From Notospermus geniculatus (taxonomy: Eukaryota > Nemertea > Pilidiophora > Heteronemertea > Lineidae), in NCBI GenBank assembly GCA_002633025.1, contig NMRB01000026.1, positions 759,919 through 823,918 of the forward strand: DNA of 64,000 nt. Reading direction: 5' to 3'. Below are positions 1-10,219 of this stretch, piece after piece (within the stretch, counting starts at the first letter, position 1; every line of letters begins with the position of its first letter). The notes under the pieces are model-generated. The model was not told the DNA's origin, did no database searches, and saw only the letters and a program-made list of their open reading frames with translations. Made by a program: the position numbers and the translations under genes.

Positions 1-57
1 TCAAACTCGAGACCTCTCGGTCTTGACTCCATCCCGCTACCACTGTGCCATTGTCTT
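1..57 (-). repeat. tRNA-like head of a probable SINE, cut by window edge
   Basis: Read on the minus strand, the first bases of the window contain a pol III A-box-like stretch (TGGCACAGTGGTAGCG) followed by sequence leading into a B-box-like GAGTTTGA at the very edge. This spacing is that of a tRNA D-arm and T-arm. The acceptor stem is not visible, so this could be a tRNA gene, a pseudogene or a tRNA-derived SINE. A SINE is favoured because the D-stem pairs poorly. Confidence 0.4.
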
Positions 58-140
58 CCCACCGATGTCCCCCTTTTTTCTCACACAGGACATTTATTAT
101 TTATAGCATGTTTCATTGGGAACAATAAACAAAAACATAC

Positions 141-3100
141 GCTTATTTCTGCAGCATCTTCCTCTGAAGGCAGCTCGTATTTATCTTGTAGATTCACGAC
201 TTTTTCAATCAATAGCTGGTGTTTTTCACACAGCTGTGACATCGGGTTCTGAGCTAGGATTGTTTGTGGCATTTTTTCAATGCTTGTTGGAGAACTCGAT
301 GAACAGTCAGGCTGCTCATAATCTTCTTTGATCCGCTCCTTCGATGGCTGCCGTGGACGTAATTTTCTACGTGTCATACGTGCCTTGCACTGCTCCTCCG
401 ATAATAGACCTATTTGAAGAAACGAGATCATCCAGATTTGTCACATCATTATACAAATAGTTCTTCAGACTACACTGTGGTACATCTCTCTATTTAAGAA
501 AAACTTCAGGGCTGACAGATGGTGTCCTTAATTAAGAGGTGTCCTGATTACAGGGGGGGAGGGGGAGAAACTAATCCGTGACGTGGCGCTGACGAACAAC
601 TCAGTTAAAAATACGTCGAAAAAAAACCAACGTTATTTGCCATTTAATTCTGCAACTATACCCTACTTCTAGCCCTAATATACCTGAATTAGCCCATTGA
701 ATTTCGAATTTTACACGTTCATCATCAAGTAAAGGCCTGCCTCAATTTATCTGAATGTTTTCAAAAGAAAATTCAAGCGGCAATATGTTCAATTTCATCG
801 ATAAAATTGACTATTTTAGCGTAAATAACAGACCGAAGAGCAACGTCATTGATTCTGAATGACGTATCGCACATAACGTCACAGACGATGTGCAACATCA
901 ATGACGTTTTCGACGTCGCAGAGCATGCGTTTTTGTGTTAAAACTGAGTTGTTCCCCAGCGCCTCGTTTGGGCACTCCGGTTCCTCATTGACTTGACAAG
1001 ACCAATTTGGGACTGCACTTTCCTGACCTCAACAAAGAGGTGTCTGTTAAGGGAGGTTTCATGGTATTTCTAAATGGTCCAGTATTGATTTTAAGATTAC
1101 AGGCAGGTGGTTGCGACGCCCACTGAGTGAGATGAAGCTGCAGGTGAACTAACACAAGAAAACACTCACACTCCTCTCGCATGCCGACTTCCCGACAGCG
1201 CCGGAGTCGACAGAACTGGCACTTGCGCCTCATCCACATGTCCATCTCACACTTCCCGCCTTCCTTACAGATATAGTCCGCTGACCGTGTGATGCTACGT
1301 CTAAAAAATCCTGAAATGAGAAGTATCATACATGTACCGTGTCTGTAAAGCCAACAGCACACCAGCTGACATCACAAGTGATCTACTCGCCACTGATCTT
1401 CTCGCCAGCCACCACAGACTAGGCAATATCAGTTTGGTATTGTTTGACATTGGGAAATCATCGCTGTGGATCAGATTCCACACATGGCTGTCAAGCGCAC
1501 ACCAGGGCCGACCGAATCGAAACTCCGATAGCACTAACAGTGCCTAACGGAGAGGTATGCAATGACTTTTACCATTACGGAGTTTCTCTGTTAGGCCCTG
1601 TTAGTGCTATCGGAGTTTCGATTCGGTCGGCCCTGGTATCAACAGCCAATTTTGCTCGGTGGTGAGCAAATCACTTGTGATATCGATGCACCCTGCAGCG
1701 AAAGACGGCACCATCATTCCTTCCAGTTCCCCTCCTTTCAAATAGCTGGACAGGGTCAACTTCTCAATGACGTAGGCCTATCTGGCAGATCCAAATATCT
1801 GACCTTGAGTGCCAAAGTAGTCTCGTATTAAGCGCAAGACCCATTAAAATTTTTATGATCCAATATCACCACGAGATACCTGACACATACATTTTTAACT
1901 AAAGTAACCACAGGTAACCATGGAAATCACCCATGTTCCATAAGAAATCCCTTTCCACACAGCAGAAGAAATTTCAGTAATGACACTATTTTGACTTTGG
2001 TAGAATCTAGTTGTAAACAGGGAATAAATGAAGGAGCAGCAGTAATCTCTAAATTCAGATCAGGTGACAAGAGTGGTTGTCTGGATTTATCAGACCGCCT
2101 TACAAAATGGTTACCATCATTAGCAGTGTGGCAGCATCATTAACGCAATGAGGGTAATTGAGATGTTGTGTAAGCCAGTAAGAGATAATTGTCCATCACA
2201 TCCATGACTTTCAATTGTATTTTCCACTGAAAGCCACTAATGGACGTGACCTATCCTTGTTACGCTGATTGCAGGTAACCATGAATCATGAGGTAACCCA
2301 TCATCCTCAAGTTTAAGCCTCATCCCATGGAATCTAAGATATAGCTATAGGCCTAACAGAAGCAGTTTTTTCCAATCCAAATCATTGCCCCCCAATAGAT
2401 CTTTGACTTTTCTTCGGAGGAACCAGAAAGAGTATGTTCTGGCTCAAAAATGTATCTTTTTCTAAGTTAATGTTATTTCAAATCTTTATCCCGACCTTCT
2501 GGTGCATCGGTATAATTTCATTTCATATCAAAGTTCTGCACCCATTTCTTCCATCTGCCGTATTTTCCTAATCACCAACCTGCCATTCTTAACTGTGATT
2601 TCATTTCAATCAACCCACATTTAAACTCATTAAATTTACCATTACAACATTTAAGATGCTACATTGTGACTGTATTGAGTCAAAAAATTGGTTTCAAGTA
2701 AGTTCACCAAGTTAATTTCCTGAGATGCTCATCTTCCTTGGCATTAGGATCCGTTAGCATTAAATATTCAAGTCAGAAACGTTCATTTAAGTTCCATTTC
2801 AAGTGTTAATAGGTGATTTGCGATGAATTCCAAAATGAAAAGGTAACATTTTTCTATAGAAAATGCGTAAGTAGGCTATGGTATCAAAAAAGATGACCTA
2901 GAATCATAGTTGTGAATATCAGTCATTGTGGGGAGTGATTTTGGTAGACCGTCTCGTAGAGTAGGCCCCTACAGTTCATATCAAGTCATTGTCATTGATC
3001 TCTCTGATATTTGGCTGCTACAGTTCAGTGCCTAGCCTACATGAACATCACTTTATTGTATATTTTATTTTATTGAAATGAGAGGTATATAGATTACCAG

Positions 3101-4644
3101 GTCAGCCGTGCCATCTGCCAGAACACAGCGGCAAACGTTGTCATTTATGAGCCTTTCATTCTTAAATACTGAAATGTAGACAAGCAGCTGTTCTACGTGT
3201 ACATGTATGTGCATATTAGATCAACAATTTTTTTCCATGCATCTACACGCCGACACGTTGCACCGTAGCCATACACACGCGCATATGCAGTTGGAACCCG
3301 CAGGGGAAGCAGAGACCAGGCAGACTAGTAAGGACCACTTGGCGGTGCTTGACGGAACAAGAGGCGAAGGCAGTAGGGATGACCTGGGCCCAGTTTCACA
3401 AAGAATCTTAAGTCTAAAGTTCGACTTAAGTCATCATGTGACCAGGTTTCAGCAAATCGGGTGACTTCATTTCAGACTTAAGTTTTTTCTTAGACTTAAG
3501 ATTCTTTGTGCAACTGGGCCCTGGCCTCGGATTTAGAATGCTGCCCAGAATATGAGAAGACGGAGGGCCTTGTCAGGGGCGGATCCACGATTTTGGAAAA
3601 GAGGGGGTGCCCTGTGCTAGAAACATTGAAATCTGCGGTGAATTTCAATGATTTGCTCCAAATTTCAGAATTTCGTGGTCAATTTTACAGATTTGTTGGA
3701 CGAAAGGGGAGGCATGCGCCGTGTGTGCCCCCCAGATCCGCGCCTGCTTGTGCTGCCAATAAAGCGCTTTGCCAACCAGCATATAAAACGACGTCATCAC
3801 GTTGCAGTTGCTGTGCAACATGTCATTGCCTCGGGCCTTTGAAAACAATCTGTAGCAAATAACATCATAGAGTTGTATCTCTTAGTTTTGGTCTCCCTTA
3901 TAATTGTCTGCAAAACCACCTGAAGTTATGCATGTCTTTTGTGTTACTTGGATTTTGTATTTTAGTGAATTTTTACATGCGGACGGATGTAACCTGCTTG
4001 AGGCTCATCCGAATTTTCATCGTCTCGAAACATGTAAACAGAAATGTCATAAATGCAGCCACAGCAGCACAATGGGGAACCTGCCAAACTCTTCCGTGTG
4101 GCAGAGCACCAAGCATAATCAAAGATTTGGTTTCCACCCTGTTGCACGGTGTGAAGGACGGCGTTGCTTTGATTTTCCGTGTCTTTGACATTTTACGGGT
4201 CGTTTGCTTACAGAATTCATTGCTGGTTCCCCATTTTGAGGTTATACATGAGTTTCACTAGCAGCCATCTTGCCAAATTTAGGTCATCACCATGGGAACT
4301 GTCTTCAGAGTGACAGATGATTGGTTCTCCCATTCCCCATGGAGAAATCACCATGACGATGACCTAATTTGGGCAAGATGGCTGCTAGAAACTCATCTGA
4401 TCCATTCATTGTCTGCCCGTGAAGGGAAGGATCATCTCATCACGGTCTTACCTTTACACCCCTCACAACTGAGAGCGTTATAGTGATAACCCGACGCCCG
4501 ATCACCACAGATGAGACAGAGTTCCTCATCCTTCTTGCCCTTTTCACACTTTACATTCGACTGTGAAATCTCGCTAGACTGGGGTAGATCCATGAGTGGT
4601 TTCCTATCATACAGGAAGGACTCTTCGAGATGCGTGAGAATCAT
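141..4644 (-). CDS. NR1H: NR1H-type (FXR/LXR-like) nuclear receptor, 5' coding exons
   Basis: This is a ligand-regulated transcription factor of the NR1H group (FXR, LXR and EcR relatives). Three coding exons are visible on the minus strand: 4452-4644, 1170-1310 and 141-409, each with GT-AG borders whose phases match. Exon 4452-4644 holds a short A/B region and the first C4 zinc finger ([17 protein letters not shown], then the P-box CEGCKG). Exon 1170-1310 holds the second finger ([15 protein letters not shown] through MRRKC). The split codon at 1170/409 joins VGMREEC to LLSEEQ, the usual end of an NR1H DNA-binding domain. Exon 141-409 carries the hinge and the probable start of ligand-binding helix 1, ending at a GTATGT donor. 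The start codon at 4644 is preceded in frame by a TAG (4675-4677) just inside the same exon, so the A/B domain is only about 25 residues unless another acceptor is used. The ligand-binding domain is outside the window. SITR and MDM resemble FXR, while MREEC-LLSEEQ resembles LXR, so the subtype is not resolved. One near-invariant residue is altered: CQFC instead of CQEC. Confidence 0.9.
585..963. repeat. Foldback element, about 380 bp, in receptor intron
   Basis: The ends form an inverted repeat beginning GGCGCTGACGAACAACTC and ending with the near-complement (the right arm reads back as GGCGCTGGGGAACAACTC). An inner pair around 840-913 carries several TGACGT half-sites (CRE/ATF-like) in both orientations. 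These lie inside the mobile element, so they were probably brought in with it. No clean target-site duplication was found. Confidence 0.6.
1503..1636. repeat. 134-bp hairpin element in receptor intron
   Basis: Arms of about 53 bp beginning CCAGGGCCGACCGAATCG are nearly identical reverse complements around a short loop. The element lies in the intron between the two zinc-finger exons. Open reading frames across it are by-products of the palindrome. Confidence 0.8.
1637..3383. other. Receptor intron, no further gene seen
   Basis: AT-rich intronic sequence between hairpin elements. I see no exon-like reading frame, RNA gene or repeat that I can define here. Confidence 0.5.
3384..3525. repeat. 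Foldback MITE with GGGCCCAGTTTCACAAAG ends
   Basis: The left arm GGGCCCAGTTTCACAAAG, followed by TCTTAAGTCTAA-type sequence, is mirrored on the right with one change (GTTGCAC). The central part carries further CTTAAGTC palindromes. It belongs to the group of foldbacks in this window whose ends read like GGGCC followed by TTYACA. Confidence 0.75.
3574..3746. mobile_element. CAGG-ended non-autonomous DNA element, 5-bp TSD
   Basis: This 173-bp element starts CAGGGGCGGATCCACG and ends CAGATCCGCGCCTG, a short imperfect terminal inverted repeat. It is flanked by the exact duplication CTTGT (3569-3573 and 3747-3751). The same ends recur in elements at 9066, 15787, 26688 and 27043. CAGG ends suggest a hAT-related element, and a 5-bp duplication fits the hAT5-like subgroup. 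No transposase is encoded. Confidence 0.8.
4247..4398. repeat. 150-bp hairpin just 3' of zinc-finger-1 exon
   Basis: The left arm GAGTTTCACTAGCAGCCATC and the right arm GATGGCTGCTAGAAACTC fold on each other over about 45 bp. The hairpin sits in the receptor intron, about 55 bp downstream (in transcript direction) of the donor at 4450-4451, so it could influence splicing of that exon. Confidence 0.7.
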
Positions 4645-4709
4645 ACTTGACAAGTCAACAAGGCTTCGCAAGTTCTACCTGAAATGAGACAAATAGAAAC
4701 AACTCATTA

Positions 4710-5092
4710 TGCTGATGTCAGGTTGCACCTACGATTGACTGCGCCACGACGGAACAGTCAGCATCAAGTGAAGAAATTGTGGTCAGGTCGTAAAAGTGAA
4801 AATGTTTGCTCTCATCGTGGAACAGGCGGTATCTGCGCACAGGAATCGTAACTGAAGTCAGGTCAACCTGCGAATGTATTCATCATCCATCGAGGCATAA
4901 AGGTTGAACACGTTCAAATCTGCCGATTGGTGATCTTTTTTATCAGCGGCTGATGCCGATCATTGCAGGTGAGACGCAACTGCATATCGGCGACTGATTT
5001 GTTCCACGCAGTTGTGGCTCAGACGCAAAGTGACCCAGTAAAGTCAGTCGTCACCTGTTCTGTGCCGTCGCAAGGTCGACCTGACATCAGCA
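4710..5092. mobile_element. 383-bp MITE with TTA target duplication
   Basis: Termini TGCTGATGTCAGG and CCTGACATCAGCA are exact inverted repeats, flanked on both sides by TTA (4707-4709 and 5093-5095). Three-base TWA duplications are typical of the PIF/Harbinger superfamily. Inner arms also pair around TGACTGCG and CAGTCGTC. There is no coding capacity. Confidence 0.75.
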
Positions 5093-5095
5093 TTA

Positions 5096-6108
5096 GTGGT
5101 TTCCTTTCGAACAGGAAAGAATAGAAGTCAATGTAGGTTTTACTGTCTTCCTTTCATTCAGTTTGTATTACCACTGATCCTCAACTAGTAGTTGATATCA
5201 GCCATGAGATACATTGGCAGCTAAAACAGCCTGACTGTAATCCACGGTGTCTTACAGAAAGAACATCCCAAAGACAAGCTTGGCAGCTCTAAGTACCAAT
5301 CAATTACTGTCACCCTAGGCATTTACAGATCCCCGTTTAATGCCACGAGGATGAGGTAGTAAGAAGGGTGAATTGCAAGGTCATCGAGACCATTTTTCAG
5401 GCTGCAATTTGGAGCGAGGTGTCGCTACCTAAAGTGGAATTTTTCCAAAAATCACCAGTAAAAATTTGGGACCGGACAAAGTTGCCTGTAAATTCGGAGT
5501 TGTCCATTGCAACGGGGACGTGTCCCTTATGGACGTTCTAGAGTAATAGCACCAAAAGAGATTCTAGTATGAGGACCCACACTATTCCACAGAACTGCTG
5601 ACACTTTCATTACATGAAGATGAGACATATTTCCTGCTTGATCTCCTGAAGAAGCAGCTGTCTTCACACTCAGCGGAACTCCCCACGTCCTCTTACATGT
5701 CTTACCTTATGACTCGGTATGAAAATCTGGTGTTTTTGGCCCCATAGTGTTTTAATTGGCATTCTATAAGGTTCAGGTTGAGGTGGGATTTATTCACGCT
5801 GACCTCCCTCCCGTCAGTTTTTGTCAGTCGCATTGCCATCTTCTGAGTCTGGTGAGGAATCCAAACCCCAGGTGAGCCGTGGAAGGGATATCTGCACAGC
5901 TGTAGATACATAACCTTAAATAGGCTAATCACGTTCTGAACATGTCAGCAGGTGACATCTTCAGGTGACATCTTCGGCTAACATGGCTAACTGTACATGA
6001 CCAAATCCCACAACATGATTGCTACTTGAAGCAGCAGTCATGTGCACACATCGCAAATTCAGCAACTCAGTAAAACTAAGAGGATCCAATCTGTCGTCAT
6101 GTCCTGAC
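5096..6108. other. No gene recognised
   Basis: Intronic or upstream DNA of the nuclear receptor (minus strand). Short reading frames have no coding features that I recognise, and no repeat structure was found. Confidence 0.45.
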
Positions 6109-6444
6109 CACGTACATCGCACTTGCGACTGGCGTCAACTCAGGTAACATCAGGGGCGTTGAGACTCGACGAGACTAGTTTCGTTCAGAAAACTGGCACT
6201 GATCAGTCGCAAGCCTGCGTACATCGCAGCGACTGAACGAAACTGGGAACAACTAGTCGCCAGAAAGTTGAACATGTGCAACTCGCGGCAACTGGCAAAA
6301 TCTCAGTTCCAGCAAGTCGCAAGGGTGCGTATATCGACCGTTTCTGGTTACTGATCAGTCACCTCCAGTTCCTACTAGATCCACCCAGTCACCATAGCTC
6401 AGTGGCGACTAGTTGTCTCCAGTCGCAAGTGTGATGTACGCTAG
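6109..6444. repeat. Foldback with repeated CAGTCGCA/TGCGACTG words
   Basis: Ends CGTACATCGCACTTGCGACT and (right end read back) AGCGTACATCACACTTGC form the outer stem. Inside, CAGTCGCAAG, ACTAGTCGCC and their complements recur several times, giving multiple nested stems. The exact ends and any target duplication are uncertain. Confidence 0.55.
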
Positions 6445-6531
6445 GCTTTTAACCTGCAATCCTGTTGTGGTAAGAAGCAGCTTATTAGAGTTTCTCTTGG
6501 TGAATCTAGTAACAAGTTAATACAATACGAC

Positions 6532-6634
6532 ACTTCAGTCCTTTTGAGAGTACTTAGCAGGGTTTTTTCGATACAGGAAGACGTAGGATGGGTTTTCTAA
6601 TCAGAGCAAGTGGAGCCGCGGGCAAGCAAACGTG
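6532..6634 (+). repeat. Left copy of a 100-bp inverted repeat pair
   Basis: This segment, beginning ACTTCAGTCCTTTTGAGAG, recurs as its reverse complement at 6975-7076 with only about four differences. The right copy lies in the loop of the foldback at 6921-7139. The two copies therefore form a longer inverted repeat about 545 bp across. Confidence 0.75.
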
Positions 6635-6920
6635 ACAACTATGATAAAAGCTTCTTCACCCGTACGGCACCTTGTGGATTCCTTTTTTACCACGCAGATG
6701 GGGCGTGTATCTTCGTAACCAAAATAGAGATTGTTAAGAGGGATTAGACTACTCGTGTGATAGGACGTGTATGCAAAGCCTCAACAGACAGAGGATTTAG
6801 ACCGTGTATTAAAGATTCATGAAGTTATTAGTATCAGCGATGCTTCTGTCTGCATGAAAAATAAACTGGTTGTTGGAGGAATCTAATCAGAGCAGACCTA
6901 ATGTTTGTTGTGCTATGTAA

Positions 6921-7139
6921 AGCCTAATTCATACTTCGACGAACGACCATCACCGGCGACCGACGCGCGATCTTGCGTTTGCTTGTCCGCGGCTCCACTT
7001 GCTCAGATTAGAAAGCCCATCCTACGTCTTCCTGTATCGAAAAAACCCTGCTAAGTACTCTCAAAAGGACTGAAGTCGGCGTCCAGATTTGATCGCGCGT
7101 CGGACGCCGATGGTCTTCCGTCGAAATATGAACTAGGCT
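6921..7139. mobile_element. 219-bp foldback MITE with TAA target duplication
   Basis: Ends AGCCTAATTCATACTTCGAC and GTCGAAATATGAACTAGGCT pair with a few mismatches, and the arms extend about 60 bp through GCGCG-rich sequence. TAA flanks both sides (6918-6920 and 7140-7142), a Harbinger-type target duplication. Its central loop carries the right copy of the 100-bp inverted repeat whose mate is at 6532-6634. Confidence 0.75.
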
Positions 7140-7214
7140 TAAGTCAGATACTGAACTGAATAAAGTATCTCTTTTAGGGCCTACAGCAGGAGAGAACTGG
7201 ACCTGCATTGTCAA

Positions 7215-7497
7215 ATAGCATTGGCCTCTTCATCAAAAGATGAGTGGGTTCGACCGGTGTAATGTTTTTGAGTGTTCCCCATCTGTGAGTGTTCCTCTCC
7301 TACTGTCTGACGGAATAAGCTCTGAATTGACAATAGTGGACACAAAGAGAAATGCGATGATCTACCTGCCAGTGTTTCCCAAACAATAAGGGGAAACACT
7401 GACATATGGAAACACTCGTAGATGTCACACCGGGATTGAACCTGGAACCTCAGAGGCAACAGGCACTAATGTTATCACTACGCCACTATGACAGCCC
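7215..7497 (-). repeat. tRNA-derived SINE
   Basis: The minus strand from 7497 reads like a tRNA: an A box in TAGTGGCGTAGTGATAAC, an anticodon-arm-sized spacer, then a B box GGTTCAATCCC. Beyond the tRNA-like head follows an unrelated body that continues to roughly 7215. The tail boundary is approximate. This is a pol III retroposon, not a working tRNA, because the acceptor stem does not close. Confidence 0.65.
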
Positions 7498-8595
7498 ACT
7501 GCTGAAAATCAACAAGTGTCGTGTCTAATGATATTCCTGACATTTGAGCTCGAGCTGGATCTACTAAGTGTATAAATTGATTAAAATTCTAACTGCGCAT
7601 ATCGCCACCAAGATGCAGCATCTCATGGCCAAAAAACAATTAAAATTTGTTCAGCATCAAACATGTCAAAGGAATTAATAGGCCAGGGAAGTTGATTGAC
7701 AAGACCAAGGTGAACTCCGGCCTGATCACGCAATAAATAACAAACGAATTGATAAGAATTTCTTTGTTTTGATAATTTTTTTTCCAAAATAGAAATTGAG
7801 TCAGCAATGATAAATGGTATTTAATATTTTTTTTCTTGAAGCGATAATTGTTGCTCAAGACATACCATGTTGGTCTGGCAGTCACTGTCTGGTATACTGG
7901 ATACTTTGTACACACATAAATCCCAGCATACTCTCCCCGCAATACCCACATACCCCTTCACACGGAAAATCTCTCAGGTGTTAGAGGTGAGGCAATTCAA
8001 TTAATTTATCCATTAATTATTTTTTAGTTAAGATTGAGTTCAACAGCTAATGGCGATAATGGAATAGTATCCGGCATTTTCATCTGCCCAGGTTTATATC
8101 TGCAAATAATGACGTTATAAAATAAAGATATTGTAACTTTAATGATCCTGAATTGTCGTGATGTGATTTCTAGTTGCAGCTGAGAAAGATATCATATCAC
8201 AACAACTTGCCATCATGCCTGACAACGTCTTTATTTTGTAACACCTTTGTTTGCGGATAACCCCCCCCCCATACAGATTCGTTTTCCCGAAGGTGTAATA
8301 TCACCCAGGTTACAGCAGATCCACCCTTGTTCCACGCTAATCGCTCACTTTAGTGAGTGGGCGGGAATGGGAGTTTGATCTCCTGGTAAAATATGTCTTA
8401 ACCATTTCACTACCATAGACCGGTATACTGGTCCATGACACGGTCACGTTCAATGCGATAGATTGGTATTGCGGGCCATGACATCATGACAATACCCATG
8501 ACGTCACATTTGTAATGTCGTGTACTAAAATGTAGCAGAGCGAATATGATGCAAACACACTGGTGCAAAGTGGTTAATAATTGCCAATGATGATT
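7498..8595. other. No gene recognised
   Basis: AT-rich DNA. A minus-strand frame at 7640-7951 has no features of a known protein. A C-homopolymer lies near 8262. Confidence 0.45.
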
Positions 8596-8756
8596 CAGGG
8601 CCAGATTTAGAGGGGGCAGAAGGGGCACCGCACCCCCCCCCCCTTTATTTTGTTGAAATTCCTTGAATTTGACCAGGAAAATCAGGAATTTAGGTTCTTC
8701 TGGGGTCCCATGGTAAAAAGCTACGCCCCCCCCCCTTTTTCTGGATGCTGGATCCA
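8596..8756. repeat. Probable decayed CAGGG-ended element
   Basis: It starts CAGGGCCAGATTTAGAGGGG and contains two long C tracts and a GGATCCAG close to the right end, like the CAGG family elsewhere. The right terminus and the target duplication do not match cleanly, so the call is tentative. Confidence 0.35.
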
Positions 8757-9025
8757 GCAATGTGGGTTGCTGTGTCAGTATAACTTTTCACAGCAACACA
8801 AATTACATGTAATACATTTGATAAAATGTCGTGAAGTGAGATCCAAGTCAAGTGTTTCCGTATCACACAGCTGAGGCAGGTGAATACACTTCACCATGTG
8901 CATCTATCGATAAAACGAAATGTTGGTGGAGAGGGGCATTGTGGTCAAGGGCCGACAGATACCTGACCCAGAATGAAATATATCGATTTCATTATTATAG
9001 TCTGTCTAGTGTGTGGTAGGCCTAA

Positions 9026-9441
9026 GGCTGCAATCACACAGAACTACACGCTACACGTACATGGCCAGGCGTGGATCCAGAGGGTACCGAGGGGGCCGCA
9101 CCCCCCGTATTTTTGGAAGACCAACAAAAAGTGGGTCAATAACTCCGAACAAATGAGCAAATAGATGAGGAAATCATAGCCCCCCCCCCCCAGATGCTTG
9201 GAAATCGTATCTAAGCGCATCTACAATTCAAAATTTTCTGGGGGAGGCCCCCAACCCCCGTCGTGGCTTCGCGCCTTGCGACTCCATCGGCCTGCGGCTG
9301 CTGACGGTGTCCGGGCCCCATTCCAAAATCCTGGATCCGCCCCTGATGGCTGTTAACAAAGGCTTCACAAAAGGTTCACGACCGTGAAGCCTTTGTTGAC
9401 AGGCGTGGACGTGTAGCATGTAGTTCTATGTGATTGCACCC
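9026..9441. mobile_element. Foldback MITE (TAA TSD) interrupted by a nested element
   Basis: The outer arms GGCTGCAATCACACAGAAC and (right end read back) GGGTGCAATCACATAGAAC continue through ACGTACATGGC and ACAAAGGCTTCAC to a tight loop. The left arm is split by the CAGG element at 9066-9345; removing that element and one ATGGC restores a nearly complete hairpin. TAA flanks both ends (9023-9025 and 9442-9444). The right TAA is shared with the next foldback at 9445. Confidence 0.85.
9066..9345. mobile_element. CAGG-ended element nested in a foldback, 5-bp TSD
   Basis: 280 bp long. It starts CAGGCGTGGATCCAG and ends CTGGATCCGCCCCTG, and is flanked by exact ATGGC duplications (9061-9065 and 9346-9350). 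It lies inside the left arm of the foldback at 9026-9441, so it inserted after that element. It belongs to the same family as the elements at 3574, 15787 and 27043. Confidence 0.88.
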
Positions 9442-9444
9442 TAA

Positions 9445-9784
9445 AGGCCCGTTTATACAGAGCGCGACCGCGACTGCGACCGCGACCGCGGCACCGACCG
9501 CGGCAGCCGCATCGGATTGATCAAACGTAAAATGAATGGGAACGTTTATACACAACGCGACTGCGGCCGCGACCAAAATTTTGGTCGCGCAGCATGCCGC
9601 AGAGATTGCCGCCAGAGCGAAATTTTTGAAAATGCCGCGCGACACTTTTTTTGTAATGTGAACTTCAATGTGGTCCTGGCATATTTCCAGGCGACCACGG
9701 CGTTTTCGTTTATACACAGCGGCTGCCGCGGTCGGTGCTGCGGTCGCGGTCGCAGTCGCGGTTGCGCTCTGTATAAACGGGCCT
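9445..9784. mobile_element. 340-bp GC-rich foldback MITE, TAA TSD
   Basis: Ends AGGCCCGTTTATACAGAGCG and CGCTCTGTATAAACGGGCCT are perfect reverse complements. The arms run about 70 bp through repeated CGACCG hexamers, and further TATACAC-led stems lie inside. Flanking TAA occurs on both sides (9442-9444 and 9785-9787). The alanine/valine/arginine-rich reading frames here come from the GC repeats and are not genes. Confidence 0.85.
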
Positions 9785-9914
9785 TAAGCAACACTCTGTA
9801 AATCAGGCAATATTTTGAGACACATTATTTTAAACTGCAGGAAGTGCTACCTTTTCATCGGCAAATGAAAGAAATCCAACCAACTTTTCATCAGCAAAAA
9901 CCATGGTCAGTAGA

Positions 9915-10120
9915 CCAGCGGCAAAGTTGCAGTTGTAAGATCACAGAGGTCTGGCATTGTGCCGGGGTCCAGCTCCTGTTGGTGATGGTTGGCATTGTTG
10001 CTGATCACACAGCAGGCTGTTGATATCTTCAAATCGAAGTCCTGACACGGACGCTTATGACATGATAATGTTAGAGGAGCGAGATCCCAGTGGCAAAGGC
10101 AGGTCTCTGTGACCACACAT
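9915..10120 (-). repeat. Dispersed repeat, relative at 35705-35910
   Basis: The minus strand here aligns over about 200 bp with plus-strand 35705-35910 inside an AVL9 intron. Shared words include CATCACCAACAGGAG, GCCAGACCTCTGTGA and GAAGATATCAACAGCCTG. The copies are clearly diverged. The superfamily is unknown; one minus-strand frame (9907-10218) covers it but shows no known domain. Confidence 0.6.
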
Positions 10121-10219
10121 CTGCCATTTTGGTGAACCTCCAAGAGATGATTCAGAAGTGAAGCAGTGTAACAGGGTTCTCTTTCTTTGACAGTACGTGG
10201 CAACCTGATGAGGCTCATC

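Noticed and set aside
840-915. Cluster of TGACGT half-sites as a CRE enhancer
   Set aside because: They are parts of the arms of the foldback at 585-963, so structure explains them better than regulation.
3506-3862. 118-codon plus-strand frame
   Set aside because: It spans a CAGG-ended mobile element and its flanks and has no protein features.
9376-9801. Alanine/valine-rich and arginine-rich frames on both strands
   Set aside because: They fall entirely in the GC-rich arms of a foldback element; both strands are open because the arms are palindromic.
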